Positions 1 through 5,262 of a stretch of 5,262 bases of DNA are shown piece after piece. The notes under the pieces are model-generated. The model made no database searches and was not told where the DNA came from. It saw nothing but the letters and a program-made list of their open reading frames with translations. The stretch is from Lachnospiraceae bacterium (GTDB lineage: Bacteria > Bacillota > Clostridia > Lachnospirales > Lachnospiraceae), in the NCBI GenBank assembly GCA_024403585.1, contig JAKSRN010000146.1, positions 1-5,262 on the forward strand, read 5' to 3'. Position numbers and translations under genes: made by a program. Position 1 is the first letter of the stretch. Every line of letters begins with the position of its first letter.

Positions 1-1352
1 TGTACCGTTCCCGGGAACATATCCACGCATCTCACCTTATCCACATGGTATCCTCTTCCAAGGAACATCCCCAGATCCTCCGCCAGACTGCTCGGCTTGC
101 AGGAAATGTACACAATACGGTCTGCACCGTAATCAATAATCTTCGGCAGTGCCTTCGGATGGATACCCTCACGAGGTGGATCCAGAATCATGAAATCCGG
201 GCGCTCCACGATATTATCCAGCACCTTCAGGACATCACCTGCAAGGAAGGTACAGTTATCCAGTCCGTTCAGTTTTGCATTTACTTTAGCAGCCTCAACT
301 GCTTCCTCGACGATCTCAACGCCGATTACTTTTCCGGCGGACGGTGCCAGCACCTGTGCGATGGTACCTGTTCCACTGTAAAGGTCAAAAACTGTGGCGT
401 TATCCACATTTCCGATAAACTCGCGAGCTGCGGAGTAGAGAACCTCTGCGCCTTTGGAGTTGGTCTGGAAGAAGGAGAAAGGTGTGATCTCAAACTGCAG
501 TCCAAGAAGCTCCTCTTTGATAATGTCACTTCCGTAAAGGATCTCTGTATTGTCGCTCTTAACCACGTCTGCCAGTGAATCATTTGTAATATGCAGGATT
601 CCTGAGAGTTCACCCTCCAGTTCAAGGGAAAGAAGCATGTCCTTCCATGCTGTCAGATCACAGTCTGCCTGACTTGTAGTAACCAGGGCTGCCATCACGG
701 AACCATTTGCCGCACTTCTTCTGAGAAGAAGGTGTCGCAGGTATCCTTCATGACTCATCTTATGATAGAAAGGCAGGTTCTGCTCTCTGAAATACTCGAG
801 AGTTGCCTTCACGATACGGTTGAAGTCCTCATGGACAATCTGGCAGTCGCCGGCTGGGAGCACATCGTAAGTACTTCCCTTTTTGTGCAGACCCAGTGAC
901 AGTGGTCCATCCTTGAACTCATCACCAAAGGAATATTCCATCTTATTTCTGTAGTGGAATCTTGTCGGACTTGGTACAACACCTTCAAATACCCAGTCAG
1001 CATGACCCTCTGCATCGGTCTGTCCGCCTGCCTGAATAACCGGATCCAGCAGTTCACGGATCTGCTCTGCTTTCATCTCCAGCTGCTTCTCATACGGCAT
1101 GGTCTGATACATGCATCCGCCACAAGCCGGGAAAATGCTGCAATACGGCGCTTCCTCATCCGGTCTTTTCTCCAGAATCTCCAGCAGTCTTGCCTCAAGT
1201 TTATTTTTCTTCTTTTTATTTACCTGGAATCTTACCTTCTGACCCGGCATACCATTCTTTACAATGATCCTTGCGTCGTCCACCTCAACGATTCCTTTAT
1301 TTGGAAATGAAACCTTCGTGATCAGTCCCTCTCCGATATCGCCTTTTTTCAT
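1..1352 (-). CDS. rlmD: 23S rRNA (uracil-C5)-methyltransferase, RlmD/RlmCD type (3' end cut by window edge)
   Basis: This enzyme transfers a methyl group from S-adenosylmethionine to C5 of a uracil in 23S rRNA (U1939 for RlmD; the Bacillus RlmCD enzyme also modifies U747). The translation is open for 450 codons from ATG at 1352 to the window edge. An N-terminal TRAM-like domain covers about residues 1-58. A [4Fe-4S] ligand set follows: C71, C77 and C80 in CSIFPACGGC, with C170 as the likely fourth ligand. The SAM-binding fold includes FFQTNS (294-299), DLYSGTGTIA (323-332) and DPPREG (391-396). The catalytic cysteine is C418 in ISCKP, where many homologues have SCNP. The frame ends in MFPGTV, just before the expected H-x-E motif with the general-base glutamate, so only a few residues should be missing. 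GGAG lies 7 bases before the ATG. Whether it acts on one site or two cannot be read from the sequence. Confidence 0.95.
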   Translation of the reverse strand, partial: MKKGDIGEGLITKVSFPNKGIVEVDDARIIVKNGMPGQKVRFQVNKKKKNKLEARLLEILEKRPDEEAPYCSIFPACGGCMYQTMPYEKQLEMKAEQIRELLDPVIQAGGQTDAEGHADWVFEGVVPSPTRFHYRNKMEYSFGDEFKDGPLSLGLHKKGSTYDVLPAGDCQIVHEDFNRIVKATLEYFREQNLPFYHKMSHEGYLRHLLLRRSAANGSVMAALVTTSQADCDLTAWKDMLLSLELEGELSGILHITNDSLADVVKSDNTEILYGSDIIKEELLGLQFEITPFSFFQTNSKGAEVLYSAAREFIGNVDNATVFDLYSGTGTIAQVLAPSAGKVIGVEIVEEAVEAAKVNAKLNGLDNCTFLAGDVLKVLDNIVERPDFMILDPPREGIHPKALPKIIDYGADRIVYISCKPSSLAEDLGMFLGRGYHVDKVRCVDMFPGTV

Positions 1353-1370
1353 ATCTATTCTCCAATCTAT

Positions 1371-1384
1371 GCCTTTTTGAAGGC
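1371..1384 (-). other. Small hairpin in the rlmD leader
   Basis: The minus-strand RNA can form GCCUU-CAAA-AAGGC, a 5-bp stem with a 4-base loop, ending about 18 bases before the rlmD start codon and 7 bases before its GGAG. It has no U-tract, so it is not a terminator. It could mildly affect translation or be chance. Confidence 0.25.
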
Positions 1385-1472
1385 TTGTCATTGACTTCAA
1401 CAATCGTTCATCCTCTGCAGTTCTCTACAATAGCCTGTATTATGTTATATCAAATTCTTCTGCAGTTTTGCT

Positions 1473-1481
1473 ATTATATCA
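1473..1481 (-). promoter_or_regulatory. Candidate extended -10 promoter for rlmD
   Basis: The minus strand reads TGATATAAT here, a perfect TATAAT with the TGn extension. No good -35 hexamer lies 17 bases upstream, as is common for extended -10 promoters. It sits just past the terminator hairpin of the acidic protein gene, a logical place to restart transcription. It would give an untranslated leader of about 110 bases. A second, weaker TGATATAAC lies about 25 bases closer to the gene. Confidence 0.55.
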
Positions 1482-1498
1482 TGAAATAGTGGAAAAAG

Positions 1499-1535
1499 AA
1501 AAGAGCTCTGACACACTCTGTGTCAAAGCTCTTTT
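1499..1535 (-). terminator. Strong rho-independent terminator, possibly bidirectional
   Basis: A 9-bp outer stem and a 7-bp inner stem (TGACACA pairing with TGTGTCA) are separated by one C/A mismatch and capped by a 3-base loop. On the minus strand the stem ends in CTCTTTT and continues as CTTTTTCC, a good U-tract. It begins 24 bases after the stop codon of the acidic protein gene, so it ends that transcript. The plus strand also ends in TTTT, so some activity in that direction is possible. Confidence 0.92.
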
Positions 1536-1559
1536 GATCGTTTCATTCAACTACAAGAA

Positions 1560-1856
1560 TTACTCTTCGTCCTCAGCCTCTTCTTCTGCCTCAGCCTCAG
1601 CTTCGTCTTCCTCTTCCTCATCATCGTCGTCATCTTCGAAATAATCATCGAAATCGTCGTCGAAATCATCCTCGAAGTCCTCAAGGTAATCAGGTGTGAA
1701 ATAACGATATACTGCATATGCAATGCCAGCTACTGCTGCAACAGCACCGATAACAGCAAGGATCCAAAGGATCGTTGTTTTCGGTTTCTCAGCCTCTTTT
1801 TTCTCTTTCTCACGAAGGATTGCAATTAATTCATCAATTTTGTTCATATGGGCCAC
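1560..1856 (-). CDS. Small single-pass membrane protein with highly acidic C-terminal tail, unknown function
   Basis: This 98-residue protein matches no family I can name with confidence. Residues 4-26 form a charged, probably helical N-terminal segment (NKIDELIAILREKEKK). Residues 28-50 are a hydrophobic, Ala/Val/Ile-rich transmembrane helix. A short YRYFTP linker leads to a tail (56-98) in which 32 of 43 residues are Asp or Glu and none is basic. The first part of the tail has an aromatic residue every fourth position (Y57, F61, F65, F69, F73) between acidic triplets. The last part is a D/E run with scattered Ala. Lysines before the helix make N-inside, C-outside slightly more likely, but the surrounding glutamates weaken that argument. 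The chosen start is GTG at 1856, because AGGA lies 6 bases before it; ATG at 1847 would give a 95-residue protein. The gene has its own promoter and terminator, so it is probably monocistronic. Related small acidic proteins may occur in Lachnospiraceae (from memory, unverified). Confidence 0.85.
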   Translation of the reverse strand: MAHMNKIDELIAILREKEKKEAEKPKTTILWILAVIGAVAAVAGIAYAVYRYFTPDYLEDFEDDFDDDFDDYFEDDDDDEEEEDEAEAEAEEEAEDEE

Positions 1857-1859
1857 CCG

Positions 1860-1866
1860 CTTTCCT
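1860..1866 (-). promoter_or_regulatory. Ribosome binding site supporting the GTG start
   Basis: AGGAAAG on the minus strand places AGGA 6 bases before GTG at 1856 but 15 bases before the in-frame ATG at 1847. This favours GTG as initiator. A weaker GGGTGG stretch just before the ATG keeps the alternative open. Confidence 0.6.
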
Positions 1867-1910
1867 GTTTTTGTGTTCGTATCGCAGGTTTCCCGCGATT
1901 AACTATTAAC

Positions 1911-1939
1911 AGTATAGCACAGTTTTGTCTGCTTGACTA
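1911..1939 (-). promoter_or_regulatory. Promoter of the acidic membrane protein gene
   Basis: The minus strand shows -35 TAGTCA (4 of 6 to consensus, 1934-1939), a 17-base spacer and -10 TATACT (1911-1916) preceded by TGC, an extended -10. Transcription would begin near 1904, giving a leader of about 48 bases. An imperfect inverted repeat, TTGACTATAGTATCAA (1933-1948), overlaps the -35 and could be an operator, though this is weak. Confidence 0.7.
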
Positions 1940-2018
1940 TAGTATCAAACACATATTGTGTGCAAAAATTTTAAATTAAGATAGATTGACTGACAATTTC
2001 TTTAGTTAAGCAGAGTGC

Positions 2019-3041
2019 TTAGTTCTCGCCGTATCCGTCTGGGTTGTTGCTCTGCCATCTCCAGGAGTCTGCACACATCTCTTCGATATCATACTGTGCT
2101 TCCCATCCCAGCTCTTCTTTTGCCAGTGTAGCATCTGAGTAGCAGGTTGCGATATCGCCAGGTCTTCTTGGCTTGATCTCGTAAGGAACGTCTTTTCCAC
2201 ATGCTTTGCTGAATGCTTTTACAACATCCAGTACGCTGTAGCCTTTTCCTGTTCCCAGGTTGTATACTTTAACGCCAGGATTCTCTTTGATCTTATTGAT
2301 TGCTGCAACATGTCCAAGAGCCAGATCTACAACGTGGATATAATCTCTTACACCTGTTCCGTCAGGAGTGTCGTAATCATTACCGAATACACCAAGGCAC
2401 TCACGTTTTCCAACTGCAACCTGTGCAATATATGGAACCAGGTTGTTTGGAATACCCTTTGGATCCTCTCCGATCGTACCGCTCTTATGAGCACCGATTG
2501 GATTGAAGTAACGAAGAAGGATTACATTCCACTCTGCATCAGAGGTATGAATGTCTGTAAGGATCTGCTCGATCATGTGTTTTGTCCAGCCATATGGGTT
2601 TGTTGGAGTTCCCTTTGGACACTCTTCTGTGATCGGGATAAATGCAGGATCTCCGTAAACTGTTGCACTGGAGGAGAAGATAATGTTCTTTACTCCATGT
2701 TTTCTCATTGCATCACAAAGGTTCAGTGTTCCTGCGATATTGTTCTGATAGTACTCAATTGGTTTTGCCACAGACTCACCAACTGCTTTCAGACCTGCAA
2801 AATGAATTACACAGTCTACATCAGGCTCTTTGTCAAATACATCATTCATAGCTGCTGCATCTGTAATGTCTGCATTATAGAATGTCAGATCTTTGCCTGT
2901 GATGGCTTTGATTCTCTCCAGTGATTTCTCACTTGCGTTGTAAAGGTTATCTAATACTACTACATCGTAGCCTGCATTTAACAGTTCTACACAAGTATGG
3001 CTTCCGATATATCCGGCTCCGCCTGTTACTAAAATTTTCAT
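2019..3041 (-). CDS. galE: UDP-glucose 4-epimerase GalE
   Basis: GalE interconverts UDP-galactose and UDP-glucose in the cytoplasm using bound NAD, as part of the Leloir pathway and of sugar-nucleotide supply for glycan synthesis. The 340-residue length is typical (E. coli GalE has 338). The N-terminal Rossmann motif is GGAGYIG (7-13). The catalytic triad of the short-chain dehydrogenase fold is S125 in SSSATVYG, with Y150 and K154 in YGWTK. LRYFNPIGAH (176-185) and VRDYIHVVDL (231-240) are standard family segments. C300, in the segment IATCYSD, aligns with E. coli Tyr299 and human Cys307, the residue that gates UDP-N-acetylhexosamine use. It starts 22 bases after the beta-galactosidase stop, so the two are almost certainly co-transcribed. 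An in-frame ATG at 3098 lies inside the upstream gene; the ATG at 3041 is preferred because GGAGG precedes it by 7 bases and the protein then begins MKILVTGG, as in the family. Confidence 0.98.
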   Translation of the reverse strand: MKILVTGGAGYIGSHTCVELLNAGYDVVVLDNLYNASEKSLERIKAITGKDLTFYNADITDAAAMNDVFDKEPDVDCVIHFAGLKAVGESVAKPIEYYQNNIAGTLNLCDAMRKHGVKNIIFSSSATVYGDPAFIPITEECPKGTPTNPYGWTKHMIEQILTDIHTSDAEWNVILLRYFNPIGAHKSGTIGEDPKGIPNNLVPYIAQVAVGKRECLGVFGNDYDTPDGTGVRDYIHVVDLALGHVAAINKIKENPGVKVYNLGTGKGYSVLDVVKAFSKACGKDVPYEIKPRRPGDIATCYSDATLAKEELGWEAQYDIEEMCADSWRWQSNNPDGYGEN

Positions 3042-3048
3042 CTTTATC

Positions 3049-3053
3049 CCTCC
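3049..3053 (-). promoter_or_regulatory. Ribosome binding site deciding the galE start
   Basis: GGAGG on the minus strand lies in the 22-base gap after the beta-galactosidase stop codon, 7 bases before ATG at 3041. It fixes the start there and rules out the longer frame that overlaps the upstream gene. Confidence 0.9.
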
Positions 3054-3063
3054 ATCTTTACGC

Positions 3064-5013
3064 TTATACGCGCTCAATTTTACTCTCGTATGGGGCAAGT
3101 GTACAATCTTTGTCCTTTACCTCATAGCCGTTATGGTTCATGACCATACGGACTTTATTCTCACCGCTGCCTCGATAACAGATCTCAACACCTGCTTCAC
3201 TTGCCTCAGTTTGAATCTGATTATCTGCCATGATCTGATCCATGATTGCCTGTGTGGTATCCTCATCCAAACCACAGCCAACATAATAAATCATGCCTTT
3301 ACCCTGTTTTTTACGGGTTACTGCTGCATACATATCATAGAATGTATCTCCGTAACCATAAAGCACCTCTGCATCAGAAACCTCCAGCATCTCACGGAAT
3401 ACACCGGAGATACCTTTCTTTCCTTCCATAATGCCTTTGCCCACAACAGGGAAGTTCTGTCCTTCCTGAAGACTCTCTGTTTCAACTACCGCAATTCCTG
3501 CAAACTCACTGTAAGATACAGGAATAACCTCTCCGAAGACCAGATTGTTATGTGCATCCTTCACAGATGTTCTGTAAGTCAGTACTACTGTACCACCATT
3601 CTCCACGAAAGCTTTCACTTTCTCTGCCATCTCTGGCTTTCCGATAATCATCTGTGATAATACTACTACTTTGTAGCTGTTTAAATCAACTGTTTCAGGA
3701 ACAACATCTACAGGAACATTCCTGTTATAGAAAGCCTTGTAGTTCTTCTCCATCTCTGTCTGTGGATGAAGCAGGAAACTCTGTCTCTGAATACGAAAAG
3801 CTGCCAGGGAATCGTAATCATAAAGAATTGCCACATCGCTCTTCATCGGTGTTTCCATGGCCTCTTTGTTTGCCATCATATCTTTGAAGCAGCTCTGTAC
3901 CTCATAGAATTTTCTTCTCTTTACATTATCTGCATCAATGATACCGTAGCAGAACTGCTCTGCTCCCTTGGTAGCACCACGATAACGGAAATACATCATG
4001 GACTCACAACCATGAGCAAAGCCCTGATAAGACCACATCTTGGCCTGGTTTGGACGTGGGGTATAGCCAGTTACATCATGTCCCTGTGCACCCATGATTG
4101 CTTCTGTGATCCAGAAATTCTGCTGTTTGAAGCCACGCATCATATCAAGACCGAAAGCAATCTGGTGTGGTTCCAGCGGCTCTCTCTGTCCACCCCATAC
4201 CGGGTAGTTGTTGTAAGCAACACGGTCGATCTGAGCAGCCACTTTGGAATAATCCACATGCTTGTCCATTCCTCCGGCTGGGAAATCATGGATCACATAA
4301 GCATCCGGTGCGATTTCCTTTACCAGTTTTGCCTGGAAAGTCATGAAGTCCACAATACTCTTATTTCTGAAACGCTCCCAGTCCAGGCGAAGTGCCGGAT
4401 TGTGAGTAGTAATAGTTGCTGTCGGAGTCGGAATCTCGTCAAAAGAATTATACTCCTGTGACCAGAACGTAGTTCCATAGGTTTCGTTCAATGCGTCGAT
4501 ATCTCCCTGGAACACTTCTTCCAGATATTTCTGGAAAGCCTTATGGCACTGCTCACAATAACATACGTCACTGTCCTCATGACCGATTTCATTATCAATC
4601 TGCCATGCCACGATTGCTTCCTCATCTTTATAATGCTCTACCAGCTTACGGATGATCTTCTCGGAATACTCATACATAACAGGAGAGTTAAAGCAATACA
4701 CATGACGTCCGCCAAATGCTCTCTTCTTGCCATACTCAAACTCAGAAAGAATAGATGGCTCCTTTTTTGCCAGCCATGCCGGGATCGTCGCTGTCGGTGT
4801 TCCCATGATCACCTTCAGTCCCTTTGCCTTTGCATGTGCGATCACATTGTCAAAAAATGAGAAATCGTATGCGCCTTCCGTTTTCTCCATCAGATGCCAG
4901 GAGAACTCAGCAATGCGGATCACATTGCATCCAAGTTCAATAATTGTATCAAGATCCTGATCCAGGAGGGATGCATCCCACTGTTCAGGATAATAATCAA
5001 CACCCAACCACAT
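3064..5013 (-). CDS. Beta-galactosidase, glycoside hydrolase family 42
   Basis: This enzyme hydrolyses terminal beta-D-galactosyl residues by a retaining mechanism. At 649 residues it matches the family length (Thermus A4 enzyme, 645). There is no signal peptide, so it should act in the cytoplasm on imported oligosaccharides. The catalytic TIM barrel spans about 1-385, starting WLGVDYYPEQW. A trimerisation domain covers about 390-590 and a small beta domain about 592-649. The acid/base is E142 in WQIDNE. The nucleophile is E304 in FWITEAIMG; this local motif differs from the more usual E-Q-x-P-G type. C107, C151, C153 and C156 match, one residue offset, the zinc-binding cysteines of the Thermus enzyme. 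AGGAG lies 9 bases before the ATG. It is first in an operon with galE, which supports galactose use. The natural substrate (lactose, plant galactan fragments, host or milk glycans) cannot be told from the sequence. Symbols such as bga, ganA or lacA are used for relatives; none is assigned here. Confidence 0.97.
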   Translation of the reverse strand: MWLGVDYYPEQWDASLLDQDLDTIIELGCNVIRIAEFSWHLMEKTEGAYDFSFFDNVIAHAKAKGLKVIMGTPTATIPAWLAKKEPSILSEFEYGKKRAFGGRHVYCFNSPVMYEYSEKIIRKLVEHYKDEEAIVAWQIDNEIGHEDSDVCYCEQCHKAFQKYLEEVFQGDIDALNETYGTTFWSQEYNSFDEIPTPTATITTHNPALRLDWERFRNKSIVDFMTFQAKLVKEIAPDAYVIHDFPAGGMDKHVDYSKVAAQIDRVAYNNYPVWGGQREPLEPHQIAFGLDMMRGFKQQNFWITEAIMGAQGHDVTGYTPRPNQAKMWSYQGFAHGCESMMYFRYRGATKGAEQFCYGIIDADNVKRRKFYEVQSCFKDMMANKEAMETPMKSDVAILYDYDSLAAFRIQRQSFLLHPQTEMEKNYKAFYNRNVPVDVVPETVDLNSYKVVVLSQMIIGKPEMAEKVKAFVENGGTVVLTYRTSVKDAHNNLVFGEVIPVSYSEFAGIAVVETESLQEGQNFPVVGKGIMEGKKGISGVFREMLEVSDAEVLYGYGDTFYDMYAAVTRKKQGKGMIYYVGCGLDEDTTQAIMDQIMADNQIQTEASEAGVEICYRGSGENKVRMVMNHNGYEVKDKDCTLAPYESKIERV

Positions 5014-5056
5014 AGTATTCTTCTCCTTTTTATCAATACTTGTTCCTGTATCTTTT

Positions 5057-5084
5057 ATTGTATAATCCCGTCTGCTTTTGTCAA
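5057..5084 (-). promoter_or_regulatory. Promoter of the beta-galactosidase-galE operon
   Basis: The minus strand carries a perfect -35 TTGACA (5079-5084), a 16-base spacer and -10 TACAAT (5057-5062, 5 of 6). Transcription would start near 5050, giving a leader of about 37 bases before the ATG at 5013. The near-consensus boxes suggest a promoter that is strong by itself and so more likely controlled by repression than by obligatory activation. Confidence 0.8.
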
Positions 5085-5105
5085 CATAACCATCCCGCTT
5101 TTTGT
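5065..5105 (-). repeat. Imperfect tandem repeat flanking the -35 box
   Basis: On the minus strand ACAAAAAGCGGGAT (5092-5105) recurs as ACAAAAGCAGACGGGAT (5065-5081), with the same two ends and a 3-base difference in length. Copies start 24 bases apart. The second copy overlaps the -35 and fills most of the promoter spacer, so a protein bound there would block RNA polymerase. It may be a tandem operator or chance. Confidence 0.35.
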
Positions 5106-5126
5106 ATATATAATGTCACATATTTA

Positions 5127-5156
5127 CAGATGAAAACTATCAAAATCATTCATCTG
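5127..5156. promoter_or_regulatory. Inverted repeat 8-14-8, candidate regulator site
   Basis: CAGATGAA (5127-5134) and TTCATCTG (5149-5156) are perfect inverted copies with 14 bases between them. Their centres are 22 bases apart, about two helical turns, so both halves face the same side of DNA as expected for a dimeric regulator. It is centred roughly 90 bases upstream of the predicted start of the beta-galactosidase operon. A loose match to the catabolite-responsive element (12 of 14, but lacking the central G) overlaps it at 5131-5144. Confidence 0.4.
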
Positions 5157-5220
5157 ATCGCTATTGAATTACCGACAATCCTTGCTGATTATTCTGAAAA
5201 AACTGTGTCCTTCCACTAAT

Positions 5221-5246
5221 GCATAGACGCACTTGTCTTCCTATGC
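5221..5246. repeat. Inverted repeat GCATAG-14-CTATGC
   Basis: Two 6-base inverted arms are separated by 14 bases, the same spacing as in the repeat at 5127-5156 but with a different arm sequence. No T-run follows directly on either strand, so it is not a good terminator. No gene can be assigned to the region from 5106 to the right edge. Confidence 0.25.
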
Positions 5247-5262
5247 TATTCTTTGTGAAAGA

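Noticed and set aside
1593..1683. Low-complexity GAA/GAT-rich DNA in the acidic tail as a microsatellite or repeat array
   Set aside because: Synonymous codons vary throughout and there is no exact repeat unit at the DNA level. The pattern is explained by the protein sequence.
2007..2021. A 6-bp hairpin (TAAGCA/TGCTTA) at the galE stop codon as a terminator
   Set aside because: The stem is short, the stop codon lies inside it, and no U-tract follows on the minus strand.
2310..2924. A long plus-strand open frame (204 codons) opposite galE, and similar ones opposite the beta-galactosidase and rlmD
   Set aside because: These are antisense shadows of strongly supported genes, rich in Cys, His and Leu with no domain sense and no ribosome sites.
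3042..3098. An N-terminal extension of GalE starting at 3098
   Set aside because: It overlaps the end of the beta-galactosidase gene, lacks a ribosome site, and adds 19 residues not found before the MKILVTGG start typical of the family.
5131..5144. A catabolite-responsive element (CcpA site)
   Set aside because: Two mismatches include the central G of the core CG, and the position is well upstream of the promoter. It is too weak to list as its own feature.
5130..5219. A 29-codon plus-strand frame starting MKTIKIIHL, upstream of the beta-galactosidase promoter
   Set aside because: There is no ribosome binding site before the ATG and no properly spaced -35/-10 pair, and no recognisable protein. 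A frame of this length is expected by chance.
5219..5262. A plus-strand frame (MHRRTCLPMLFFVK) open at the right edge, overlapping the preceding stop as TAATG
   Set aside because: It has no ribosome binding site and is too short to judge. It could only be revived by the sequence beyond the edge.
5161..5262. A minus-strand frame open from the right edge to TAG at 5161, which could be the C-terminus of an upstream gene
   Set aside because: The 33 codons resemble nothing I recognise, and an open frame of this length is not rare by chance.

Overview
The window looks like ordinary chromosomal DNA from a Gram-positive anaerobe of the class Clostridia, most likely a gut Lachnospiraceae. This is an inference from the moderate A+T content, strong GGAG-type ribosome binding sites, frequent AGA and GGA codons, and the character of the RlmD-like and GH42 proteins. 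No database search was possible. All four genes lie on the minus strand, so transcription runs from high to low coordinates. The long plus-strand reading frames are shadows of these genes.

Right edge to about 2019: a cytoplasmic GH42 beta-galactosidase (3064-5013) is followed after 22 bases by galE, UDP-glucose 4-epimerase (2019-3041). The pair forms a compact operon. It has a near-consensus promoter at 5057-5084 and an upstream region (5060-5160) with two unexplained repeat structures that could be regulator sites. The enzyme would release galactose from imported beta-galactosides, and GalE would link UDP-galactose to UDP-glucose. galK, galT, a transporter and a regulator are not in the window.

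1857-2018: a spacer with no convincing galE terminator but a good extended -10 promoter for the next gene. 1560-1856: a 98-residue single-pass membrane protein with an extremely acidic, aromatic-punctuated C-terminal tail, of unknown function. It ends at a strong hairpin terminator (1499-1535).

1-1352: a nearly complete 23S rRNA uracil-5-methyltransferase (RlmD/RlmCD type), with its own promoter just past the terminator. Its stop codon and the last few residues lie beyond the left edge.

No RNA genes, mobile elements, CRISPR arrays or phage genes are visible. I found no clear new multi-gene system. The points most worth a second look are the acidic-tail membrane protein, the repeats upstream of the beta-galactosidase, the Cys gatekeeper in GalE and the atypical nucleophile region of the GH42 enzyme.
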